A stretch of DNA of 62,000 bases from Adiantum capillus-veneris (taxonomy: Eukaryota > Streptophyta > Polypodiopsida > Polypodiales > Pteridaceae). Of this stretch, positions 1 to 9,459 are shown in pieces; position 1 is the first letter of the stretch, and the number at the start of each line of letters is the position of its first letter. Below the pieces are notes generated by a model. It was given only the letters and a program-made list of their open reading frames with translations, did no database searches and was not told the origin of the DNA. The position numbers and the translations under genes are program-made. Location: positions 133,889,182 through 133,951,181 of the forward strand of contig CM043967.1 in assembly GCA_014529385.2 (NCBI GenBank). Direction: 5' to 3'.

Positions 1-1319
1 AAATGTCTGATGGCTTGTGATGTTGCTGAAGAGGTCAATACTTCTTTTCCCTGCATTCGATTAATGATTCTACGATAGAACCATTCAAATAGTTCTCTCA
101 AACTGTTAGCCTTTATTCGTGAGCCACCATGTCGTGTGTGCCTGAAATAGGCATTTCTGGCCATGTAATGAGACTTTTCCATCCCTTGGGTATTCCTTAT
201 GTCCGCGTTCCCATACTTTTGTATAAAATATGGTAAATGATTGAAAATGATGTGCTGGATATAAAAGCAGATTACTTAGAATGTTTTACACTCACGTAGT
301 TACACATAAAAGAGAATCAAATACACAATAATACCATGTAGTGAGTAATCTAGGTGTCTGTCCATGCTGTCTTGAATGATTTCTTGAGAAGGTTGAGATT
401 CTCCTTGAACTTTTTCATATCACCTTGTGACCAGTCATCTTTGTCGCACATCAAAAATAGCATGTTTATCGATCGCCAAACCTTAGCCTTCGCGTTACGA
501 GTAGTTGGTTCTTGATCTTTGACTGTAATATGTAGCTTTTTCCAGCTCTGATACTCTACCTTGCTAACATAAGATGTGTTATATATTTTTCCATGCTTTG
601 TTAGCTTCGGATCTGGTATTCCTTGGGGTTTAGATAAAAACCTCCGTACCTTCACCCCACCAATGGATGGTTTGCACGGGACATCCTTCTCAGCAGTTGA
701 TCTCTTTTCATCGCGCTGGATTTTCACATTGCCACCATGAAGCCCCATATCCGACAGTACCAATTCTAAGCACTACAGGGCCACCTATCGCTCTGCTAAG
801 TTCTTGATTTTCCAAGAAAACCCAATATATAAGTAGACCAATTTCTCCACAATTCTACAAAGGGCATGCATTGTACAGATGTGGACATTCACAAGTGGTA
901 TTTTCAAAACCGGTCAAAAAGCAGGGTCCTCAATGTGACGTGTTGGAGCTTTTCTCCACCACTTTGGGTCCATGACCTTTGCAGGCTCCATGCAGAATAA
1001 ACACTACTTTGCCGTAAATGGCACCCATTACACAAATATACATGCACTTTAATGTTTTGAGGTCACCTGCAAGATGCCAATGAACTTGAAAGTCTCCGCA
1101 TCCATCTAGACGTAGTACCTCTCCCTGGTTAGTCTGTCAATAAATCACCTCTGGAACAATAGTTTGATGGAACACCCAATATAGAATCTCATGATCTTCT
1201 TTCTTTACCTACAACACAAAATAAATGTGACTTAAGTAGATGTGAACATTTGAGCTTCGCTGAGAATCTCGCTTACCTGAAAAGCACCAGGCCACCATAT
1301 GTTAGATTCTGATTGAACA
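1..1319 (-). pseudogene. Repeated gene of unknown family, copy A, carboxy-terminal part (degenerate)
   Basis: This is a minus-strand coding relic. Its best open stretch is 350-763 and includes the residues KIYNTSYVSKVEYQSWKKLH and CDKDDWSQGD. It matches copy B closely: 1-580 resembles 3200-3766, and 575-1319 resembles 6395-7145. Further up the minus strand (about 900-1205) are relics of a Cys-rich stretch that reads C-x2-C in copy B, here with frameshifts and stops. Copy A continues off the left edge. Its right border is abrupt at about 1319, where homology to copy B stops and unrelated plus-strand coding sequence starts. Two copies within 7 kb argue for a mobile or amplified gene. The layout (D-rich middle, Cys motif, C-terminal stretch ending near QITHYM in copy B) recalls transposase-like proteins common in plant and animal repeats, but I cannot name the family. 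Confidence 0.5.
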
Positions 1320-1336
1320 CTGTTAGATTCTGTTAG

Positions 1337-2398
1337 TCAATCTGTGAAGATGAGTCAGAGAGGGCGGTTGGCCAAGAGGATCCCTCACCCTACAAGGCTC
1401 CCTCACCCTCTATAGTACTTGTCAAGAAAAATACAAGAAAGAGGAATATAGACTTCTCAGATGATGCACTTCTCCCATCAAGCAGTCCTTGTGCAAGTAA
1501 AGGTAAAGCCAAAGAGGATGTGCCTTCTCTGGAAGAGCTTGCTGTAACTGATGAGAGGCTGTTTGATTTTGCAGCATCGTGTGGTGTTGGGGACAAATAT
1601 GATCTAGTTCATTCTATGTTTAACCCAAAATTTGATATTCAAGACCTTTTAGCTCAGCAAAGTGAATTCTTGCAACCCTACAAAGATCAATTTGAACTTA
1701 TGGTGCAGGTAGGGAGGGTTGTTCTGCCCAGTATGGCTGTGGTTCATTTAAATGACTGTGGTGGCAAAGGACAGGGACTGAAGAAGTATAGGGAATTACC
1801 ACCTGCTTGCCGACATTCAGCTTGCCCTTTGCACCAAAAAGAGTGCAAACTTATTCAGGAATCCTTTGGCTTTATGATTTACCTGAACAGCCTATTTGGA
1901 TTCCTCATGCAGAATCCTGATGAGGTGATAGAGGAGCAGGACGCGGCACTAGATGAAGAATGCAAGGAGACAACACACATACAAGAAGTCAAGGAGGTTG
2001 AAGATACAATCGACCTTGAGGTTGAGGCACTTGACATCGTTCAAAGAAGTAAGATGCTCTCTGTGAAAACAACAAAAATCAAACCACCCTTGGATGTCAG
2101 TAACTTCATTAAGAAGCATGCTCAGATGATGTTTCCTGCTATGCCTGAGTTCATGATTGGAGACAGGACCTATATCTTTTTACATGATGCGCAAAGCATC
2201 TTTTATTTAAGGGAGGACTTCTCCCTGGCTATCATTTCCAGAATCCAAGAGGAGAGGAGTGGATTTGTTTCAGAGGATAGTAGCAATGATGAGGCAATGG
2301 AAACATCCAGCAATCCAATGGAATTCCTCCGAAGTTTCTTTGAGAAAGCTGAAAATACAAGGAGACACTACCGGATGAAGCCACCTTCCAAGCAATAA
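1337..2398 (+). CDS. Unknown protein, large exon (no ATG; probably spliced)
   Basis: This frame stays open for about 354 codons with no ATG near its start, so it is probably an exon reached by splicing. The protein begins S/P-rich with a basic patch (VKKNTRKR). It then has a Cys/His cluster (about 1790-1855: CRHSACPLHQKEC, spacing C-x3-C-x3-H-x3-C), a long acidic stretch (EEQDAALDEECKE to EVEDTIDLEVEALD), and a more globular C-terminal part ending in an ordinary TAA. Codon use and absence of stops suggest real coding sequence. It lies between two minus-strand repeat copies and could be a second gene of the same element, tail-to-tail with copy B, or an independent gene. I recognise no family; the Cys/His cluster might bind zinc, which is inference. 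Confidence 0.5.
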   Translation, partial: SICEDESERAVGQEDPSPYKAPSPSIVLVKKNTRKRNIDFSDDALLPSSSPCASKGKAKEDVPSLEELAVTDERLFDFAASCGVGDKYDLVHSMFNPKFDIQDLLAQQSEFLQPYKDQFELMVQVGRVVLPSMAVVHLNDCGGKGQGLKKYRELPPACRHSACPLHQKECKLIQESFGFMIYLNSLFGFLMQNPDEVIEEQDAALDEECKETTHIQEVKEVEDTIDLEVEALDIVQRSKMLSVKTTKIKPPLDVSNFIKKHAQMMFPAMPEFMIGDRTYIFLHDAQSIFYLREDFSLAIISRIQEERSGFVSEDSSNDEAMETSSNPMEFLRSFFEKAENTRRHYRMKPPSKQ

Positions 2399-2580
2399 GA
2401 CAAAGCCTAAGACCATCAACAAGTCACAAAGAAGTGGAGGATTGGTTTAACCATTCAGGTCAGGAGTCAACTACATATGTGGACCTGTGGTAGGAAAACC
2501 TCTTTTTGCAGGATGAGATCTTCATGGTAATTGTGTGTGTGTGTGTGTGTGTGTCACTTACTCAAACATAATATGTGCAG
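2399..2580 (+). other. Spacer or intron with (GT)n and splice-like sites
   Basis: This stretch between two plus-strand open frames contains an acceptor-like TTTTTGCAG ending at 2511, a donor-like ATG/GTAATT at 2526/2527, a (GT)n run at about 2532-2554, and a second acceptor ATGTGCAG ending at 2580. The arrangement suggests one or two short introns with a 15-bp mini-exon (2512-2526), but no transcript confirms this. Confidence 0.35.
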
Positions 2581-2928
2581 TCTTGGATTGCTGACAAGGA
2601 TGACTTCCTTGAACAGCGGACTCGAGAGTATTGTGGAAGGGATGAGGCCCTAGCACAGTACTTTTCGAAGCTTTTTGAGGCGCCGATAATAGTTTTTCAC
2701 AATGGAATGTCACAAGAGGGTGCAACAACAACTTACACATTAAAGACACTATCACGCTTCTTGGGTGGACCCGTGCTGCCCAAAAGTGCAGATAAAGTCA
2801 TTCTTGTGGACAAAGTGTTTGCCAAAGATTGTTTTGGTTATTGCCGGGGCTATACAGGTGGTCGGGCTGTGTATTACTACACCTACACAGCAATGTCACT
2901 AGCTCTTGGCAGACAAAACCCGGCTTAA
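2581..2928 (+). CDS. Unknown protein, probable last exon
   Basis: An open frame of 116 codons begins directly after the acceptor at 2580 and ends at a TAA. It starts SWIADKDDFLEQ, has RTREYCGRDEALAQYF followed by a beta-like segment (APIIVFHNG), and ends with an aromatic/glycine-rich stretch (CRGYTGGRAVYYYTYTAMSL). The pattern of a helix followed by a hydrophobic strand ending in HNG loosely recalls cysteine-protease folds such as OTU, but I see no convincing catalytic triad, so this is only a suggestion. It is probably the 3-prime exon of the gene whose large exon ends at 2398. Confidence 0.4.
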   Translation, partial: SWIADKDDFLEQRTREYCGRDEALAQYFSKLFEAPIIVFHNGMSQEGATTTYTLKTLSRFLGGPVLPKSADKVILVDKVFAKDCFGYCRGYTGGRAVYYYTYTAMSLALGRQNPA

Positions 2929-3199
2929 CTTTTACAGTATGGCAAACATCTCATGATTCGTTACAAGGGTGATGTGCCAAAAAACAAAATTGAACCTTCA
3001 AAATCTTGATACACTTCAAGTAGCAATTGTATTAAGATCATGTATTACAGAAATATTGAAATTTTATACAATGTCATCCACTCAGAGTATCTTTCTCCAC
3101 TTGTGGTTCACATACACCATTGTCTCTCTCCACCTTCGTTGACCTTCACGAGCACCGGAGTTGTTGTATGCCATTGATCTTTTAATTTTATTTTGTTGT

Positions 3200-3766
3200 A
3201 AATGTTTGATGGCTTGTGCTGTTGCTGAAGAGGCCAATACTTCTTTTGCCTACATTCGATGAATGATTCTACGATAGAACCATTCAAATAGTTCTCTCAA
3301 ACTGTTAGCCTTTATTCGAGAGCCACCATGTCGTGTGTGCCTGAAATAGGCATTTTTGGCCATGTAATGAGACTTTTCCATCCCTTGGGTATTCCATATG
3401 GCCGGGTTCCCATACTTTTGTATAAAATATGGTAAATGATTGAAAATGATGTGTTGGATATAAAAACAGATTACTTAGAATGTTTTACACTCACATACTT
3501 ACACATAAGAGAGAATCAAATACACAATAATACCATGTAGTGAGTAATCTGGGTGTTTGTCCATGCTGTCTTGAATGATTTCTTGACAAGGTTGAGATTC
3601 TCCTTGAAATTTTTCATATCACCTTGTGACCAGTCATCTTTGTCGCACATCAAAAATAGCATGTTTAGCGATCGCCAAACCTTAGCCTTCGCGTTACGAG
3701 TAGTTGGTTCTTGATCTTTGACTGCAATATGTAGCTTTTTCCAGCTCTGATACTCTACCTCGCTAA
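3200..3766 (-). pseudogene. Repeated gene, copy B, carboxy-terminal part (left of solo LTR)
   Basis: This is the minus-strand continuation of copy B, nearly colinear with 1-580. Coding sequence at about 3516-3766 includes VEYQSWKKLH, CDKDDWSQGDMKNFKENLN and a C-terminal end near TQITHYM. The remaining homologous sequence down to 3200 is probably 3-prime exon or untranslated sequence. Copy B is broken at 3767 by the LTR-like insertion and resumes at 6395. Sequence between 2929 and 3199 contains nothing I recognise. Confidence 0.5.
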
Positions 3767-6394
3767 TGAGGCGGTCCGGGGCGGGCAACAAGAGAGGCGA
3801 GCTCTAAACACCCCTCAAGGCTCGCGTGCTGCTCAATTGGGGCTGGGGCAACCACAAGCACAGAAACAACAACAACAAACCCACAGCCAAACAAGTGAAA
3901 GGGCACCACCTAGTTATGGTATGCGAACTAGGACGCAAGAGAGATTTTGGCACAACCAAGAAGATGCACCACACAACACACACAAGGAACCTCACACCAA
4001 GACACACATAAAATGGACCAGAGAGAGCTAGAGCAAAGGAAAGAGAGAGAGGAAAAGATCTTGCGTAATACCTTATTTGTGACTTGCAAATGGAGATGGT
4101 TCATTATGATGCTATCGTAGAACTTGTACAAAACTCACTCAATGCTTAGTGATTGCTAAACATTGCCAAAACACACACACACACTGTCTTAGGGTGTGGG
4201 AGACCTCTCACCACAATACCCTCTTACAATGGACACAAAATTGGCAATGAAAAACACACTAAAACACTTTCTAAAATCAAGATCAACCCGATAAAAACTC
4301 AAAATACACAAGTCACCTTGAATTCACCAAACCATATTGCACAAATGGAAGGATGAAGATTTGAACGTCGAATCACGCCTTTGATGCACCAAACCTCAAT
4401 TTTTTGATGATGAAGGAGCATATACAATAGTGGTTTTGAGATTTGTGGAACTCACGCTCTCTCACTTGCAATGTGTAGCTTTTCTCTCACACCAAGAGTG
4501 AAGCTCACAAGTGGTTGCTACACCTAAGTCTCTCCTCACGCATAGAGTGTTGGGGTGCCATGTGGGATATTGGAGGTTGTTTTACAAGAAGGAGAGGGGC
4601 CTATTTATAGGTTAGAGACCCCTCATTAAGATTATTGAAAATCCTAATTTACAAGCTAACAAATCAGGATTATGATTTTTTTGAATATCAAAACATTGCG
4701 GGCCTTCTTTGTCTGCTTGAGTCATGGGTGTGGGCTCAATAGAGAGCATTATTGATGGTAGATAAGGTGAAAGTAAGTAAGGAGAGAGAGAGAGAGAGAG
4801 AGAGTTACTATACACATGTCTTGAGGTGAGGTATCTTTTATGGTTAGGTCAATGGCTATTTTGTGTTAGTATGTTAGTGGTTAGTGTTAGTAATCACTAG
4901 AAAGTTATATTTACAATGGGTAAAATGGGGTGGATGGTTGAAGTAAGATGGTTGAATGAAGTGAGGAAATCCTTGTGATGGTGAATCTTGAAGAAGGACT
5001 TACTTGTGTAGGTTCTCAAAATGATTATCGATCTTCTTCTTTGTCTTCTCTTCTTTACGCCACCGCCGCCAAGGTTGATTATCGCGATGAAAATGATAAT
5101 TTTGTTGATGAGATCTCTTGATTTTCAGAGTTTATGCATGGTTTACATGCTGATTTTCATGTATATAGAGAAGGGGTAAGATGGAATTGTACTTTGGAGA
5201 TAATAGAGCGAGGCATAGAGATGGTGTATGTACATGTGGAGCTCATATGAGAGCTATGGGAGTAAGAGGAGAGGTTAATGGTGAAGAAGGTGAGGGAAAC
5301 CATTGAAGGTGCAGAGGGATTGAGAGGAATGTGTGTGTGTGTGTGTAGAAGTGTGGAAAGAGGTGAGAGAAGACTATGGGCTACTTGTGAGAAAAGTGGG
5401 CAGATTAGGGTCCACACAAAAAATCATAGCTCACCGGTGGTTGCTCCAAAAATCACCAAACGTTTTGAGGTGATTATTCAGCTCTTGGTCCACATTTTCT
5501 CTTTTGACCACCACTTCAAATTTAGAGTGGAGATGGATATTAAAAATCCCACCAAAAGACCTGTGTTTTCTTCACAAAAAGTCTTCAGTGGCCCCCCTTT
5601 TGTTGAATTTGCATATCGCTCCAAAGGGGAGCCCCTCCTTGCATGAGAGCATGACATAATTGATTCCTAGGGGTTTGAAAATGTGCATGGTTGTGGGTTA
5701 TGAACAAATATAATACATGGATATGATGAAAAAAGACAGGCTAGTATATATAAACAATTTATGGAATCTAGAAGAGTGTGGGCTATAAATATATAAAAAA
5801 TAAATATATGAAAATATAGGGAATCAAATGAGGAGGGCCCTCATTTGTTTTTTTGATGTATATTTATTTACAAGAGGTAAGAAATAATACCTGTAAGAAA
5901 TAGGAATTTAGTGAAAGGCAATGACTGATGGTGGAAAGTATTTTTGAGGTTTTTTCTTAGGAGTGGATTCACATCAAAAATAAGAGAAGCTTGTGTGAAG
6001 ATATTTTTATAAGGAATAAAGAGCATGCAAAATGGTAAGAAAATTGTGGTAATGGTAAGTCAATGTACATAGCATACATAGGCAAATAACACACACCTAG
6101 GTAGAAATATTTAAATAAATACCAAAATAATTATGAAAATTCCTTATATTTAGGCCCTATATACAATGAAATATTTACAGACAAATGGGCCATAATATAT
6201 CTTTTTTTTTTTTTTTGGTTCAACTAGCCCAATGACTAGCTAACTGAGGGTTTTAAGAAGATATGGGAAAAGCCCCCTAACTCACACACGCCTATGTAAA
6301 ATGAAAAGGTAAAAATAGCCACAGTGTTTAGGTGATTTTGGTAGGATGGATTGACTCACTATGGCAATTACGGAGAGCCGAAAAACGGCTATCA
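3767..6394. mobile_element. Candidate solo LTR, 2628 bp, TG...CA, target duplication CTAA
   Basis: The insertion is defined by comparison with copy A, which is uninterrupted here (TTGCTAACATAAG). In copy B the sequence reads GCTAA, then a block starting TGAGGCGG and ending GGCTATCA, then CTAACATAAC. The four bases CTAA flank both sides (3763-3766 and 6395-6398). The TG...CA ends, the short target duplication and the absence of any credible long coding frame fit a solo LTR left by recombination between two LTRs. It contains GA and CA microsatellites and AT-rich stretches. A non-autonomous DNA element is possible, but I see no good terminal inverted repeat. LTRs this long are unusual but known in plant gypsy elements. 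Confidence 0.5.
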
Positions 6395-7688
6395 CTAACA
6401 TAACATGTGTTATATATTTTTCCATGCTTTGTTAGCTTCGGATCTCGTATTGCTTGGGGTTTAGATAAAAACCTATGTGCCTTCACCCCACCAATGGATG
6501 GTTTGCAGGGGACATCCTTCTCATCAGTTGATCTCTTTTCATCCCGCTGGATTTTCACATTGCCACCATGAAGCCCCATATCCGACAGCACCAATTCTAA
6601 GCACTGCAGAGCCACCTGTCGCTCTGCGAAGTTCTTGATTTTCCAAGCAAACCCGATATATAAGTAGACCAATTTCTCCACAATTCTACAAAGGGCATGC
6701 ATTGTACAGATGTGGAAATTCACAAGTGGTATTTTCAAAACCGGTCAAAAAGCTTGGTCCTCAATGTGACGTGTTGGAGCTTTTCTCCACCACTTTGGGT
6801 GCATGACCTTTGCAGGCTGCATGCAGAATAAACACGACTTTGCCATTGCACCCATTCCACAATTATACATGCACTTTAATGTTTTGAGGTCACCTGCAAG
6901 ATGCCACTGAACTTGAAAGTCTTCGTATCCATCTAGACATAGTACCTCTCCCTGGTTAACCTGTTGATCAATCACCTCTGGAACATTAGTTTGATGGAAC
7001 ACCCAATATAGAATCTCATGATCTTCTTTCTTTACTTGCAACACAAAGTAAATGAGACTTAAGTAGATGTGAACATTTGAGCTCAGCTGAGAATCTCGCT
7101 TACCTCAAAAGCACCAGGCCACCATATGTTAGATTCTGATTGAACACTAAAATACAAAGGATCATCAGTGGGAGGCTTTGAGAGGGCTCTATTCATTAAA
7201 TTAATAGTAACACTCTCTAGCTTCTTGTCTTTAACAAGCTCACACTCATCTAGTTTCAACACAAAATGTAATAACCCTCGTGACTCTTCAAATGTGATGT
7301 TGTAAAACTCCACCATTCTCTTTTGCAACATCTGCAGGTCCATAAAAATATTATTGAACTCATCATATGCTATGTTTGCTTCATGGCCGCTGTAAGTTGC
7401 TTTAATATGAAACGGTTGTCCAAGATATTCTCTCTGTGTGTCGTTAAGATGAAGCCTCTCTTTCCAAACACTTGAGGCTGATGGTACAAACCATTGTCAT
7501 TATTGAAAAAATATACATGGTATTCAAAAATACATATAAAAGTCGTCCCAAGATATTCTCTCTGTGTGTCGTTAAGATGAAGCCTCTCTTTCCAAACATT
7601 TGAGGCTGATGGTACAAACCATTGTCATTATTGAAAAAATATACATGGTTTTCAAAAAGACGTATAAAAGTCGTCTCATGATACATAA
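6395..7688 (-). pseudogene. Repeated gene, copy B, central part with one intron
   Basis: Minus-strand coding blocks run from about 7480 to 6395. Upstream is a block starting with an acceptor-like CATCAG and coding for VWKERLHLNDTQREYLGQPF. Next comes DLQMLQKRMVEFYN and a stretch rich in charged residues (KLDECELVKDKKLE). A short intron follows (7030-7103; donor GAG/GTAAGC, acceptor AAAG before KEDHEILYWVF). Then comes a block with CMYNCGMG and CLFCMQPAK, a possible zinc-binding Cys cluster, and KIPLVNFHICTMHALCRIVE. A stop and frameshift lie near 6742. The amino-terminal part of this gene seems to lie at 43229-44191, with the whole intervening nest inserted at about 7688. Family unknown; repeated, so probably transposon-derived. 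Confidence 0.5.
7421..7676. repeat. Tandem duplication, 128-bp unit, two copies
   Basis: CAAGATATTCTCTCTGTGTG occurs at 7421 and again at 7549, and about 128 bp from each start are almost identical. Since 128 is not a multiple of three, the duplication shifts the minus-strand frame and creates an artificial open frame across 7444-7686. It lies at the intron/exon border of the repeated gene, copy B. Confidence 0.85.
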
Positions 7689-7774
7689 GCTATGACAAAA
7701 AGAAACTAATGCTATCTAGCTACGGCTAAATTGACGTCGTCTAATAAGACGTCTCATCGCGTCCAAGCGGCGTA

Positions 7775-9072
7775 TCTGTCAGATTCTGCAAAAAAAAACA
7801 ATTAGACAGCTTTTTGTAAGTATAAACATATAGTGATGTTTATAAAACAATACAACAAATAGAAAAGAGTAAAACCTAATACTAACCATGCCGCCGTGAG
7901 AACTCAGAATGTCCATCATAGCATTTAAGCCCTTCCTACCTGTATACTCGCGCTCGTACGATGTGGGATCACGTCCTGTCTCATCGACCACTATCAAAAC
8001 ATACAAAGAATCCATTATGTTAGAATTTAAAAACCCATAAACCCTAAAATATCAAACATAGAGAGCGATGCGAAAACACTTACAAAATTGGCCTCAAAGG
8101 ATGACCACCCGCCGCTCCCCAAGTGGTGCGAGCTCCTTGCCTCTACTCGCGCTCTGGCTGCCTCCTTTTGTTGCTTCCACTTATCGGGATTCTCGCGCAC
8201 TGCTTTCTTCGCATTCTTCCAATCTTATTTGGCCAGCCAATCTGGTCTGTTCCACCTATGCTTGATTTCTTTTTGCACTTCGGAACGCTTGTGCTCGCAG
8301 TATTCGCGCATTCGAACCTTCATCACATCTTCATTGAAGCGCTCATCCCGTGTTGGAACGGGAAACTCTTCATGAAGAATGCTGATGACTCTGTCTTTTA
8401 AATCATTCGGTACTTCACTCTAGCTGTTTAGTATGTAGTTTCTAAACACCTGAGAGCAAATACTGCGCATGCCCGAAATCACCTTCTTGCCTTCATCATC
8501 CAAGATGATGCCGCCGCTGAAGTCGACGGAGTAAGGCAAGCCCTTTTGCCGCTGATGCGTGAACCTGGGTGTCTCGACAGGGGTCTCTAGTGGCGTTTTG
8601 GCGGGGGTATGGACGTCAGGTGTCTCCACTAGAGTCTGAGCCCCGAAGCGAGGAGTGTCCACTGGAGTGACTCCTGGAGGAGTAGCCAGTGATATGTAAC
8701 TGCTAGAAATGGCAGTCAGCCGCCAAAACCTGGTGTCGATGGCGATGCCGTGGTTCGTGTCGAGGCGGGCAAAGAAAGGGAGGATAAAGAGCCTCGTCGA
8801 ACATGAGGCAGTGTTGAAGCATCGGCCACGGCATCCCCACAACAACCTCCACCGCCACCACTAGAGTGCCAGCGCCTAGACGAGTGTGAAGATCCTCTTG
8901 TCGACATCGAAGCTTCGGAGCGCTCTAAATGCTCCGAAACAGAGGGAGATGCGGATGGAGTAGGAATGTGCGATGGTGCTCCACGTACCACTGTCTTTGC
9001 TGGGGTGGAGCTGCATGTGGCCATGGATTGCCCAGGATGTGAGTGCAAAATCAAAAGAGCGTTATACAACAT
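7775..9072 (-). pseudogene. EnSpm second-ORF protein (Transposase_24-like), degenerate
   Basis: Read on the minus strand from 9072, the product begins S/P-rich. It then has a run of TP/ETP repeats (TPVDTPRF, VETPDVHTPAKTPLETPVET). Next comes a conserved block (GIILDDEGKKVISGMRSICSQVF, then IKHRWNRPDWL), then KKAVRENPDKWKQQKEAARA and SSHHLGSGGWSSFEANF. The last exon is about 7885-8000 (DETGRDPTSYERE). This order and the basic helix followed by HxxGSxxF-type residues match the plant EnSpm Transposase_24 family, thought to bind element ends. In-frame TAGs near 8418 and 8230 break it. Plus-strand frames across 8068-8400 are shadows. Confidence 0.6.
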
Positions 9073-9077
9073 GGAAG
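9005..9077 (+). pseudogene. Captured HMA (heavy-metal-associated) exon fragment, copy 1
   Basis: On the plus strand this short stretch reads VELHVAMDCPGCECKIKRAL. It matches the start of a plant heavy-metal-associated domain, where MDCxGC supplies the metal-binding Cys pair. It ends at a donor-like GAAG/GTACTT, as expected for the first exon of HMA/HIPP-type genes. The family binds metals through the CxxC. Here it is a fragment in the opposite orientation to the transposase, consistent with gene capture by a CACTA element. Only the first part of the roughly 65-residue domain is present. Confidence 0.6.
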
Positions 9078-9238
9078 GTACTTAGAGAGCCAGAGTTTTT
9101 ACAAAACGGAGCAAAATTATTCAAAATGGAGAATCGTACAAGAACTTGAAGGTGCTTGTAGCTTTGGAATGTTCAAAGTCTAGCAGCAACAGAACACATT
9201 CTTCTTCTATTCAACTTGAGTGATGGAAGAGGCAAGTC

Positions 9239-9300
9239 GATAACTCAGAATTTTCAATCGAAAGAGAGAGAGAGAGAGAGAGAGAGAGCACAATCACATC
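9239..9300. repeat. (GA)n microsatellite between the HMA copies
   Basis: A GA run (about 9263-9289) lies in sequence that otherwise shows no coding signal, between the two HMA fragment copies. Confidence 0.8.
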
Positions 9301-9321
9301 TTGCAATCGAAAAACCAAGTG

Positions 9322-9394
9322 GTGGAGCTGCATGTGGTTATGGATTGCCCAGGATGTGAGCGCAAAATCAAAAGAGAGTTATACAACATGGAAG
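9322..9394 (+). pseudogene. Captured HMA exon fragment, copy 2
   Basis: This is a second copy of the HMA fragment. The 118 bp from 9322 closely match 9005-9122. It reads VELHVVMDCPGCERKIKREL and keeps both metal-binding cysteines and the same donor-like site. Upstream the frame continues as SKNQV, so this copy keeps a little more of the amino-terminal end than copy 1. The pair probably arose by a local direct duplication of about 317-bp offset inside the CACTA element. Confidence 0.6.
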
Positions 9395-9459
9395 GTACTT
9401 AGAGAGCCAGAGTTTTTTACAAAACGGAGAAAAATTGTTCAAATACAGTATTTATGGCT

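Noticed and set aside
3826-4131. Short frames rich in Asn/Gln/His/Thr on both strands
   Set aside because: Composition of CAACAA/ACACAC repeats inside the candidate LTR.
8068-8401. Plus-strand frames of 65-95 codons
   Set aside because: They are shadows of the minus-strand Transposase_24-like exon, which shows conserved residues.
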